Shown one piece after another: positions 38,801 through 44,944 of a stretch of 64,000 bases of DNA; position 1 is the first letter of the stretch, and the number at the start of each line of letters is the position of its first letter. Position numbers and translations under genes: made by a program. Where the stretch lies: the NCBI GenBank assembly GCA_024195265.1, contig JAJLRJ010000013.1, positions 13,505,322-13,569,321 on the forward strand, written 5' to 3'. This DNA is from Dendrophyllia cribrosa (lineage: Eukaryota > Cnidaria > Anthozoa > Scleractinia > Dendrophylliidae). The notes under the pieces are model-generated. The model did no database searches, had not been told where the DNA came from, and was given only the letters and a program-made list of their open reading frames with translations.

Positions 38801-41800
38801 GGCCCGGCTAGTGCTCCGCTAATAATACGAAAGAAACTTTTCAATGAAGCTTGGATCATAGAGAAGTTTCTACTCGATTTTATAGCCTCCAAAATTGAGG
38901 AACCGTATATCTCGGGAAATAAGCGGTCCTAAGATCCTCTTGAAATTAAGCGGTCCTAAGATCCTCTTGAAATTGCTCCAAATCGTCTCGTTGTTACTGA
39001 GTTCGTCTCGTCGACTCTCCAGTTCGACTCGTCTTGCTTCGCTCTCGAGGTCGTCTCGTCGATGTACTCTCCAGTTCGACTCGTCGTGTCTCGAGGTCGT
39101 CTCGTCGACTCTCCAGTTCGACTTGTCGTGTCTCGAGGTCGTCTCGTCGACTCTCCAGTTCGACTCGTCGTGTCTCGAGGTCGTCTCGTCGACTCTCCAG
39201 TTCGACTTGTCGTGTCTCGAGGTCGTCTCGTCGACTCTCCAGTTCGACTTGTCGTGTCTCGAGGTCGTCTCGTCGACTCTCCAGTTCGACTCGTCGTGTC
39301 TGGAGGTCGTCTCGTCGACTCTCCAGTTCGACTTGTCGTGTCTCGAGGTCGTCTCGTCGACTCTCCAGTTCGACTCGTCGTGTCTCGAGGTCGTCTCGTC
39401 GACTCTCCAGTTCGACTCGTCGTGCTTCACTCTCGATCGACTCGTCGTCCCACATGCACCCCAAGCTCAGTGAGAGAGTCAGTTACGTGTGGTACCGTAT
39501 TTCGTAATATCAACATGGCTGCAAATGTAAGGATTTTTATGGGAATCCCGGTAATAGATTCAAGAAGATAATTATTCGCAAAATTTCTCAATAAAAAAGC
39601 CGTACTTTGTTTTCATTTTGTGTTGCTTGTTCCTGTGTGGTTATTTTCCTGATTTAATGCGATTTAGCGATTTCTTTGTTCCCCGTGTTTTCACTAAAAA
39701 AAAATAGGCAGTCTATGACTGCATGTAGCTTACTGCGCCTGTTTTTCCTTAGATTACCGTATTCAATCACGCTGGGCACTTATTAACTTTTTCTATCTTC
39801 AGGATAGGCGCTTATAAAATTTGCACCATTTTCAGCAAGTGTAGTCTGTTTATTTTAAAACAAAACAATAAATGGTAATAACGAAACGCGAAGATGTAAC
39901 TAAGAAACATTTCTGAAAAATACTCTGAAGAAAACTCCGTCTCCGGGGAAGTCTCTTATTGCGTCGACGAAGGAGACGCTTCCTAATCTTGTCGGCTAGG
40001 CGGAACGAATCGAGAAAAGTGTCGGTACCAAATCTGCGCCATCTTGAAACGTCACAATAGTATCCAGCATGCTTAGCGCGTCGTCTAGGTGGAACGAATC
40101 GAGAAAAGTGTCGGTACCAAATCTGCGCCATCTTGAAACGTCACAATAGCATCCAGCATTCCCAGCGCGTGGAAACCAGGCATCATCCTGGGGAGCTGGG
40201 GTTCCGAAATGTCACATGTGAATAATCTATTTGTCTTGATTTAGTTTCGGATATTTTCCCGATTTTGAAATCGTACGGCTCAATATTTCAATGCCTACTA
40301 AACGTACGCTGTGGAAAAATTGGACGAAGGTTCTTCTCCGGGCCAAGTTAGTTGTTGGGTCTCTTTGGAATCAAGCAAGAAGTTATCGGATTTTCCTCGC
40401 TACCGTTCTGGTATGTTTTGAATGTTCCATCTTGATTTTGCTGTGGTTATCTGCCTGATTTAGGAAGCTTTCACCTAAATACCGACGTCGTTCTTCGCGA
40501 TGTTCTACGGTACGGTGCAATTCGCTGTATGTCTTGAAGCAATAATTCACTGACCGGCCGCGCCAGGCGAACGCAGATTAACTTTACAGTGCTCGAAATT
40601 GCGCCTGTATCGGGCGCATTTGCGACTAAAGATTTCGCAGTTTTGTGACTAAAATTTGTCTCGCTAATAAAGGAATTATATTCAACAGTCTTGTGTCTTA
40701 CTTGCAACTGGTAGTTGTAATTTTATCCGAAAAATCCTGCGAAATTCACGTTGAATGTTGCGTGACTTAATCGTCGATTTCATGCTCCATTAACGCCAAG
40801 AAGTGTCCAAGAAGTTTATCACGGGAGCACTTTTTCAGGCTTTCTCAGAAATTTCTCATTTCCGGTTCCGGTATTAGTACATGTACTGAGAAGTGTGATT
40901 TCAGAATCGGAGAAATAACCGAAATGAAATCAAGACAATTATACTATTTATATGTCGGAAAAATCTGAGACCTTTCGGAGTACACAGCACGGCAGGATTT
41001 TGCCCCATCCCACGGCGATAGCGTGAATTTGTTTGATGTCGGCCCGACGTTTTTGCCTGCGTGACAAATCTCGCGACATGGCCCTTTAAACAGTGGCTAA
41101 ATTAATTCATGAAACTGAGGTACTAGGTCAAGACGAGGTGCCACGGGATAAAGAGACGCACTATAATCTATGATTACTACTAGTTAGTACTTATTATTGC
41201 AGCTGGAAGAACCACATGGACATTGTGGAAAATTCCAACATCCTCGTAGACAATGAATCCAGAGATTCTAAGCCAGTGAATAAAACACGCAGTCGCTATT
41301 CGTACGGCACCCGTACGCGGACTTCGATTTGCTATTCATACAAAAACCAAAACTTTCGACAATTTTCGATGTTATTCTTCACTTTTGTTGGTCCACAATA
41401 TTTTAATATTGTGGACCAACAAAAGTGAAGAATAATGTTCGTTTAGTTTTACGAAGCGCTTCTGGTAAGCAACACACCATGAAAATAAGGTACGGCTTTT
41501 TTATTGAGAAATTTTGCGAATAATTATCTTCTTGAATCTATTACCGGGATTCCCATACAAATCCTTATATTTGCAGCCATGTTGATATTACGAAATACGG
41601 TACCACACGTAACTGACTCTCACACTGAGCTTGGGGTGCCTGTGGGACGACGAGTCGATCTCAGGAGACGAACTCAGTAACAACGAGACGACTTGGAGCA
41701 ATTTCAAGACGATTCGATCTCGGAGGTCGACGAGACGACCTCAGTACACAACGAGACGAATATTAAAGCAAAACGGCTCGACGAGTCGAAAGACCAATTT

Positions 41801-42674
41801 AGTCTCGGATCTGACTTCATACAATTGTTCCAAAGCAATATGTGGATAAAACTTATTAGTTATTGGGTTCCAAAAAAAAATCATTCCTACTACGACCACC
41901 GACGGGCTTAAAAAAGGCGGTCGTATTAACCGGGAGAGGAAAATTAATTTTTACGTCAACTTGTAGCAAAAATGAAATCTGTAAATTGGACCCAATATAC
42001 CAATCAGAGACCAAGGAGCAGATCACCTGACCTAACAATAACAGGGAAATAACAATGATGGAATTTTCTTTTGTCGCCTTTTCCTTGTTGTGCATATCGA
42101 GTGGCCTTTTCAACGAGGTAAATTATGATGGCCCAAAAATGTTTTTTTCAATATCGAGTAACAATTTCAACTTCTTGTTGGCCGGCGCGCTCTGATTGGC
42201 TACTGAAACTCGGGATAGCAAGTGCTATTCACGTCCAAGCAATTCGCACGCAAAAATTGTAATCATTGACAGGAATAAATGAGTTAAAAATCATCATTGA
42301 CTGCGGCCACTAGGTAGTTTAGTGCAGGTTAACTTTCTTAATCTGTCAATCATCTTCGCCTACACGGTAATTTTTGGCTCCCTGTTGAATTCGTAGAGAC
42401 GCGTACGACTATCATTTTCAAATAGGGAAAGAAAAACCATCGTGTGTATAGACTGTTTACGTTCTCCAAAAACCTATATTTTTATGTAGATGCAGGTGGG
42501 AGCGGAAGTCAGTGGAGCCAGTGGACTGAATGGAGTCCTTGCAGCAAAACATGTGGCCAAGGTCAACAATTTAGGAGCAGGACATGCCTTTCTCAGATGC
42601 AGTGCAATGGTTCAAGAGATGAATGGCAGGACTGCAATTTGCCAGATTGCCCAGGCAAGTACACTGCTGAGTAG
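14831..42674 (+). CDS. Modular secreted protein: PA14-like, TSP1-like, (CTLD-F5/8C-FN3)x2, TSP1
   Basis: Sixteen exons (listed separately) splice with consistent phases into about 1,088 codons if the last exon runs to TAG 42672-42674. Order: signal peptide (exons 1-2), short helical linker (3), PA14-like domain (4-6), divergent TSP1 (7), C-type lectin (8), F5/8-type C split in two exons (9-10), FN3 (11), then a second CTLD (12), F5/8C (13-14) and FN3 (15), and canonical TSP1 (16). All are extracellular adhesion or glycan-binding modules, so a secreted or matrix lectin-like protein is likely. No transmembrane segment was seen. Most module borders are phase 1. The gene could continue past 42654 if that GC donor is used. 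No named homologue was recognised. Confidence 0.7.
15183..15264 (+). CDS. Modular gene exon 2: end of signal peptide
   Basis: The acceptor TTTTAATCAACAG ends at 15182 and the donor GTAATA starts at 15265. It encodes TIIAGNNGEATAQNVEDD with a cleavage-like ATA-Q, then one Cys. Phase 0 in, phase 1 out. No domain; kept for phase and signal-peptide continuity. Confidence 0.5.
15547..17933. mobile_element. Foldback element with about 1.15-kb inverted arms
   Basis: The left arm begins TTAAGTGGCAGTCCCGCT and the right arm ends with its exact complement. The arms run about 15547-16692 and 16774-17933 and look about 95% alike by eye, with a spacer of about 80 bp. Each arm carries an exon-like segment (acceptor TTTTTATTGTAG; protein text such as DAEVLKKLST and SMADYNLFSLAIPGDTHTFE), degraded in both. 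No transposase was seen, so it is non-autonomous. Confidence 0.75.
18111..19087. mobile_element. Non-autonomous TIR element, about 980 bp
   Basis: Outer ends TGGCGGTACG and CGTACCGCCA, followed inward by a second inverted pair, GGGGCCGTATTCACGAAA (18137 on) and its complement (ending 19061). Internally GTATTCACGAAG and CTCCTAATTTAAG recur. No intact transposase. The GGGGCCGTATTCACGAA end resembles Harbinger/ISL2EU-type MITEs, but the superfamily is a guess. Confidence 0.7.
19238..19297 (+). CDS. Modular gene exon 3: short helical linker
   Basis: The acceptor GTCTGTCTTAG ends at 19237 and the donor GTGTTG starts at 19298. It encodes AEIEKLQKLQGDLFKLILTA, a heptad-like amphipathic helix. Phase 1 on both sides. 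Kept because its phase and lack of stops fit exons 2 and 4. Confidence 0.5.
19586..19859 (+). CDS. Modular gene exon 4: PA14-like domain, first part
   Basis: The acceptor TCATTATAG ends at 19585 and the donor GTAAGA starts at 19860. It encodes GVFQEVWTNS and HGQRLRAYLTVPKSGLYDLH, which match the PA14 pattern EVW...G.RLR.YL..P.SG.Y. The usual acidic SDD loop is replaced by a Cys-containing CRNAC. Phase 1 in, 2 out. Confidence 0.65.
20279..20658. repeat. MITE-like repeat in intron 4 with internal hairpin
   Basis: Ends AGGAGCTATGTCA (left) and TGACATAGCCCCTTTA (right) are inverted. A near-perfect hairpin of AAGATGTCTTTTGGCT and its complement lies at about 20577-20622. Confidence 0.65.
20779..20936 (+). 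CDS. Modular gene exon 5: PA14-like domain, second part
   Basis: The acceptor CTACCTTTATCTAG ends at 20778; an in-frame alternative lies nine bases later. It encodes INMTAGKFYKMTVLHLGG and TPSGYKKDPIPQEYL, the AGK.Y...LH strand and PxG...PIPxEYL end of PA14. Donor GTAATT at 20937. Phase 2 in, 1 out. Confidence 0.65.
21014..21055 (+). CDS. Modular gene exon 6: 42-nt micro-exon
   Basis: It lies between TTTTGCAG (ending 21013) and GTAAGA at 21056 and encodes HLDLGTGIVVGVR. Using GTAAGA rather than the earlier GTGTAA keeps phase 1 and makes exon 7 read through. Confidence 0.5.
21468..21626 (+). CDS. Modular gene exon 7: divergent thrombospondin type-1 domain
   Basis: The acceptor GACTTGCAG ends at 21467 and the donor GTAAGT starts at 21627. 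It encodes PGAWASWKSCDLQTARETRR then RHC and ESRNC, the W-x2-W-x2-C...R-x-R-x-C spacing of TSP1. The CSxTCG core is missing. Phase 1 on both sides. Confidence 0.6.
21895..22400. repeat. AAAGGT-rich repetitive stretch
   Basis: AAAGGT, AAAGGC and their complements recur many times (21940-22090 and again near 22360). No clean terminal inverted repeat was found. It abuts the 1.2-kb repeat that follows. Confidence 0.4.
22409..23610 (+). repeat. 1.2-kb interspersed repeat, copy 1
   Basis: It starts TAATATATATAG with the palindrome TTAGGCTTAGCCTAA and ends with a GGGCCTTCGGCCC hairpin followed by GCTCCGCTA. Related copies in the same orientation lie at 34803-35850 and 37564-38821. A 3'-terminal hairpin is seen in Helitrons, but TC/CTRR ends were not found, so the class is open. 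Confidence 0.75.
23909..24289 (+). CDS. Modular gene exon 8: C-type lectin-like domain 1
   Basis: The acceptor TTTTTCTTTTAG ends at 23908 and the donor GTTAGT starts at 24290. A complete CTLD of about 125 residues in one exon: CPVAWLRHKESCY start, WSKAREGCLSLNSQLVTI helix, WIGAQW core, SWVDGS, then C...WYQDACVHLKPFVCERK end. The Ca-binding EPN/QPD and WND motifs are not evident, so sugar binding is uncertain. Phase 1 on both sides. Confidence 0.85.
24336..24370. repeat. (CAAT)n microsatellite
   Basis: About eight units of TCAA/CAAT with one interruption, just after CTLD exon 8. Confidence 0.85.
24700..25357. repeat. Diverged inverted duplication in intron 8
   Basis: GGTATGGCTTAGTAGTAGCA at about 24720 and its near complement at about 25330-25355 face each other. 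Similarity reaches inward to CTTGGCAAG/TTGGCAAG. Short signal-peptide-like frames in each arm are not credible genes. Confidence 0.5.
25585..25826. repeat. MITE, about 240 bp
   Basis: GGCGTGCGTTTCTCGAAA at the left pairs with TTGAGAAACGCACGCC at the right. Inner parts share CCGAAAAG/CTTTTCGG motifs. Confidence 0.75.
25949..26271 (+). CDS. Modular gene exon 9: F5/8 type C domain 1, first part
   Basis: The acceptor CCCTTAACAG ends at 25948 and the donor GTAGTA starts at 26272. It encodes CNNKALGFENRLFPDYSITA then ASSS, the C..LG.E...I.D..ITASS start of discoidin domains. EYLDVTLGSLHSV, IGAFTTTYRLQLSTDGKTW and WEWYNNG follow. Phase 1 in, 0 out. Confidence 0.85.
26720..26861 (+). CDS. Modular gene exon 10: F5/8 type C domain 1, second part
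   Basis: The acceptor TATTTTCTAG ends at 26719 and the donor GTAGGT starts at 26862. It encodes IQGNVNSYGVVKN, AQYVRIWPVSF and the closing LRIEIYGELT, equal to the R-x-x-P...LR.E.YGC end of the discoidin fold. The last C of the usual GC is absent. Confidence 0.85.
26862..28367. other. Intron 10, no coding signal
   Basis: AT-rich, with runs of GCACGTGCAAA and ATATAGATATCGAT-like sequence. No transposon boundary or domain was recognised. Confidence 0.5.
28368..28655 (+). CDS. Modular gene exon 11: fibronectin type III domain 1
   Basis: The acceptor TTCCCTGCAG ends at 28367 and the donor GTATTT starts at 28656. It encodes PPAHSPTNVSVKIASMRLAV then TWQLP, and later LKLNTTYYVSVLAFND with DGPWSDSVSFTTPS: the W on strand B, the Y-x-V tyrosine corner and the TP end of FN3. 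Phase 1 on both sides. Confidence 0.85.
29245..29616 (+). CDS. Modular gene exon 12: C-type lectin-like domain 2
   Basis: The acceptor ATACTTCACAG ends at 29244 and the donor GTAAGT starts at 29617. It encodes CPPEWISFRSHCYRGF, ELTSIHSQPENQ, WIGLRY, WTDGS and VNFTGWS, ending in CRFICKRK. This is a canonical CTLD and better conserved than exon 8. Phase 1 on both sides. Confidence 0.88.
29802..30274. mobile_element. MITE with poly-G/poly-C termini and 7-bp target-site duplication
   Basis: It begins CCCGGG then a run of more than 25 G and GTAC; it ends GTAC, a long C run and CCCGGG. TTGAATT lies at both 29795-29801 and 30275-30281, the expected target-site duplication. The body repeats CCCTATCCTAGAC-like units. 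Confidence 0.8.
30651..30925. repeat. MITE, about 275 bp
   Basis: TTAATAGCGTTCCGCCCAG at the left and its near-exact complement CTGGGCGGAACGCTATTAA at the right. Confidence 0.85.
31374..31696 (+). CDS. Modular gene exon 13: F5/8 type C domain 2, first part
   Basis: The acceptor TTTTTTTACAG ends at 31373 and the donor GTTTGT starts at 31697. It encodes CSDLPLGMENKAIPDTWFYL, RLGSSGGWCPI, APHFICAIGTQGHSD and WYVTAYNIELAI. Its length (323 nt) and phases equal those of exon 9, showing common origin. Confidence 0.85.
32578..32731. repeat. Nested hAT-like MITE
   Basis: CAGGGGCGTAGCTACC at the left and GGCTACGCCCCTG at the right. The CAGGGGCGTAGC end is common in hAT-derived MITEs of animals. Confidence 0.7.
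32871..33141. repeat. Nested hAT-like MITE with TGTTTTA duplication
   Basis: CAGTGGCGGATCCAGG at the left and CCTGGATCCGCCTCT at the right. TGTTTTA flanks both sides (32864-32870 and 33141-33147). Long CGGACCCCCC tracts lie inside. Confidence 0.75.
34106..34150. repeat. Short tandem repeat CTGTATTGAG x4
   Basis: Four 10-bp units just before exon 14. Confidence 0.8.
34193..34343 (+). CDS. Modular gene exon 14: F5/8 type C domain 2, second part
   Basis: The acceptor TTTCATATTTCAG ends at 34192 and the donor GTACAA starts at 34344. It encodes EGNNNRYSVKKN, AKYVTLWPTKW and CFRMEIYGKH, the counterpart of exon 10 with the same phase 0 in, 1 out. Confidence 0.85.
34803..35850 (+). repeat. 1.2-kb interspersed repeat, copy 2 (diverged)
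   Basis: It starts TAATATATATACAGATAGGC and ends in a broken version of the terminal hairpin with TTCGCTATAATTA. It is more diverged and shorter than copies 1 and 3. Confidence 0.7.
36160..36304. repeat. Hairpin MITE, about 145 bp
   Basis: AATCACTTAATGACTGATCC pairs with GGACCAGTCATTAAGTGTTT. The centre CCCGAGACGAAGTCTCGGG is a tight hairpin. Confidence 0.75.
36630..36905 (+). CDS. Modular gene exon 15: fibronectin type III domain 2
   Basis: The acceptor TTTTCCCCTGCAG ends at 36629 and the donor GTAAAA starts at 36906. It encodes PTRAPENVTFSFSSDGLVAT then WSRLP, LTGYIIEVIKPGG and VYGFTKYGKGVSN. FN3 strands are recognisable, though the tyrosine corner is weak. Phase 1 on both sides, matching exon 11. 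Confidence 0.8.
37564..38821 (+). repeat. 1.2-kb interspersed repeat, copy 3
   Basis: Nearly the same as copy 1 over the first 300 bp; ends with GGGCCTTCGGCCC and GCTCCGCTAA. Copies 1 and 3 therefore inserted recently. Confidence 0.75.
39040..39435. repeat. 42-bp minisatellite, about nine units
   Basis: The unit contains GACTCTCCAGTTCGACT and CGTCGTGTCTCGAGG. Units differ at a few positions (CGACTCGTC or CGACTTGTC). Because 42 is divisible by three, the array is open in several frames on both strands; those frames are not genes. Confidence 0.9.
39996..40168. repeat. 89-bp tandem duplication
   Basis: Two units starting CTAGGCGGAACGAATCG and CTAGGTGGAACGAATCG, nearly the same through TGCGCCATCTTGAAACGTC. 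Confidence 0.85.
41372..41435. repeat. 64-bp perfect palindrome
   Basis: 31-bp arms around a 2-bp centre with no mismatch. The inner arm reads GTTGGTCCACAATATT. It lies just inside the right arm of the foldback element. Confidence 0.9.
42490..42674 (+). CDS. Modular gene exon 16: canonical thrombospondin type-1 domain
   Basis: The acceptor TTTTTATGTAG ends at 42489. It encodes SQWSQWTEWSPCSKTCGQGQ, FRSRTC and QDCNLPDCPG: all TSP1 landmarks (W-x2-W-x2-W, CSxTCG, RxRxC, DCP). The frame then runs to TAG 42672-42674. Alternatively CAG|GCAAGT at 42654/42655 is a non-canonical GC donor in phase 1, in which case the gene continues downstream. Confidence 0.8.
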
Positions 42675-42888
42675 TGTCTGATCTTGCTAGAGAGTGCAAG
42701 AGAGTTATTTTGGTGACGTTTCCTTATCTTTGAAATTGTCTTCAGTCTCTAACCCGTCCCCAATTGTCTCCCTTGGCAAGACGTGAGAGACGCGCGCTGC
42801 GGGGAGCGCTTCTCTCGTTAATATTAATAGGAGACCGAGAGACGACTGGGGACGAGTCAGGTTTAACCCAGACATCATCAGCAATGGC

Positions 42889-42921
42889 GTTATGATATCC
42901 ACCAAGCGTGGATATCATAAC
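42889..42921. repeat. Short hairpin
   Basis: GTTATGATATCCAC and its complement GTGGATATCATAAC around a 5-bp loop, 215 bp after the stop of exon 16. Confidence 0.85.
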
Positions 42922-42991
42922 AACGCACACAAAGTTCCGGCTCAATATTTTTTCAACATTTTTACACGCCTTTAGACTAAGTGTAAATGTA

Positions 42992-42997
42992 AATAAA
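42992..42997 (+). terminator. Candidate poly(A) signal of the modular gene
   Basis: AATAAA 318 bp after TAG 42674; relevant only if exon 16 is the last exon. Confidence 0.3.
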
Positions 42998-44098
42998 TTC
43001 TGTATCTGTATTTATTATTTGTATTTATTATCTTAAAAGCTGAAATCACCAGGAAATATGGAAAGATGATCAAATAACACCATAATTTGTTTTGTTTGAA
43101 TGATCGCGATAAACGAATTATCGCGATATAAGTACCCTTTGGGTATTGAGACGAAAAATTATGACGGAATTAGAATTGATACCTCTTAGGGGTAAAAATC
43201 CATTTGAGCCACACCCATCAAACAAGATTCTGGTACTTTTAAGAGATTTTTTCAGAAAATTTCCGAACAGCACCCACGTCATTTTTAACTCATGAATACG
43301 CGGAGCGTAATGAACGGGTTATCGATGACCGGGACAGATATGCAAATTTTCACTCCCTCCATCACTCGGCTGTTAAGAAAAACGTGAATCCAGCAATGAT
43401 AATAACTAATTTATTGTAAACGAATATGAACAATAAGCTTAAAGATGTTTCGCATTTGGAGGCCTTTGATGGAACATTAAAATGCAGTGTCTGTAAAAGC
43501 CGTCCACTGCATTTCGGGTCAGAAAAACGTTTTCCCTCAAATTTTGCCCAGTAAACTATCTTAGGTCATATGTGAATGAAACGACTTTGGTTTTTGGAAA
43601 TACATTAAAATATATATTTTTAGAGATCACAACACTCAAAGCGAGAAAAGACCATAATTTTCAAGTGGCCACTATCAAAAATCGCATAAGTTAACGCGTG
43701 AGTTCGTTGCTCGAAAACCACCAATGAAATGCGAGAAAAAACTGTTATTACTTTTAGGTTAAGGGTCTTTTGATGGTATGAATCGCATGTAAATTTTGAT
43801 ATGCTGGCTTTGGACTGCAGGTTTCAAAAAGTTAATACATTAGCACCCGTTTAGGCCCTTTTTGAAAACAAGCGAAAGTGCCTTTTCTTTGCTGGCATCT
43901 ATTTCGCAAGTCCAGAACGGACTACTCTAAATTCATAGTCAGTTCTACTAAAGATACGGTAGAAAGCATAGAAATATAAAAATACCTTGCGCTTTTTGCC
44001 CTCCTTTCGCATAGCGACTTCGAACTTTTGGTGCTTTTTGAAATTTTGTAACGCGCCATTTATGCAAATTAGTTTGTTGAGCAAATTCAGATTGTGTT
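42998..44098. other. Non-coding stretch before the Polinton
   Basis: AT-rich. No domain-bearing frame, no clear repeat boundary. Confidence 0.45.
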
Positions 44099-44099
44099 A

Positions 44100-44364
44100 A
44101 ACCAGAGACCCATAAGTGGGTGGAAACATGTAACGCGCATTCACAGCTTCCGAATATTCATTTTTTGTTTAGTACCATATTTGGAAACCTCTCGGTCCCT
44201 CGAGATTGGAAGCAAGTTGTTCTAGCGAATTGATTGGTTAATATTTTTATCCTGATTTGCCAAATATGGCTGTAACAACTTCTTGGCAAATTGAATAATC
44301 GGAAACTTGTTTTGAAGCGCACAATAGACAGTTGCACGTTTCAACCCACTTATGGGTTTCTGGT
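44100..44364. repeat. MITE, about 265 bp
   Basis: AACCAGAGACCCATAAGTGG at the left and CCACTTATGGGTTTCTGGTT at the right. Confidence 0.75.
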
Positions 44365-44422
44365 TATACAAAACCGTTGTTTACTTTCAGTTTTCATCAT
44401 TCTTAGTTGTAAATACAAACAA

Positions 44423-44662
44423 ATACACAAATAGAACTTTAAAAGCGTTTAAAGTATTAAAATGAGCGAATTTTCCAGTTAGTTGGGTGCTTTAGGAAAA
44501 AGTGTCGCAAATAATCCGAATGTCAAGCAAATTGATCGTTTGCCAAACTTCATCGTCACAAATAGAACTTTAAAAGCGCTAAAAGGGGGTTAGAATCGAC
44601 GAATGTTTCAGTTTTGTCGATCTATGGATGCTTTAAGAAATGGCGAATAATCCGAATGTCAC
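44423..44662. repeat. Diverged tandem duplication at the Polinton left flank
   Basis: ACAAATAGAACTTTAAAAGCG and AATAATCCGAATGTCA each occur twice at a spacing of about 135-140 bp. Confidence 0.7.
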
Positions 44663-44677
44663 GCAGGTTTGCTAAAA

Positions 44678-44782
44678 AGTAGTTAAGGAGGGGGGAGTCA
44701 AATACCCATTTTCAAACCCCTAAATAAGTGGGCCTCACGCGTTCGGCCCACTTATTTAGGGGTTTTAAAATGAATTTTTGAG

Positions 44783-44816
<34 letters not shown>

Positions 44817-44879
44817 TTAACTACTCGGGATACCCGGCCTCAAACCCCCGCAAGAGAGGGTCGAATGCGTTTTTTCCCG
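44678..44879 (+). repeat. Polinton left terminal inverted repeat
   Basis: 202 bp. The outer 148 bp are themselves palindromic: AGTAGTTAAGG returns as CCTTAACTACT near 44815, and CCCCTAAATAAGTGGGCC faces GGCCCACTTATTTAGGGG around TCACGCGTTC. A C-run of about 30 lies at about 44787-44816. The inner part (CGGGATACCCGGCCTC...) ends at TTTTTCCCG. Confidence 0.9.
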
Positions 44880-44930
44880 AGTCCGCCCGCGACGACAAGC
44901 GAGTCATATCCAGTTGAAGAAACCCCTGCC

Positions 44931-44940
44931 TTTGGTATAT
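44931..44940 (+). promoter_or_regulatory. TATA-like element before polB
   Basis: TTTGGTATAT lies a few bases before ATG 44945, in the same place as the TATATATAC elements of the other Polinton genes, though weaker. Confidence 0.4.
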
Positions 44941-44944
44941 CGCA

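Larger units (their letters stand above)
38966..41708. mobile_element. Foldback-type element around a minisatellite
   Basis: The left arm (about 38966-39624) and right arm (about 41476-41708) are inverted copies, sharing CTTGAAATTGCTCCA at the outer edge and GAATCTATTACCGGGATTCC further in. The left arm alone contains the 42-bp repeat array. It lies in the 5.6-kb intron 15. Confidence 0.7.

Noticed and set aside
39040..39435. Possible CRISPR array
   Set aside because: Units are contiguous 42-bp repeats without unique spacers, in a eukaryotic intron.
38870..39571. Long overlapping open frames on both strands, 156-192 codons
   Set aside because: They arise because the 42-bp minisatellite unit is divisible by three. 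Repetitive Ser/Arg or Arg/Glu text with no domain.
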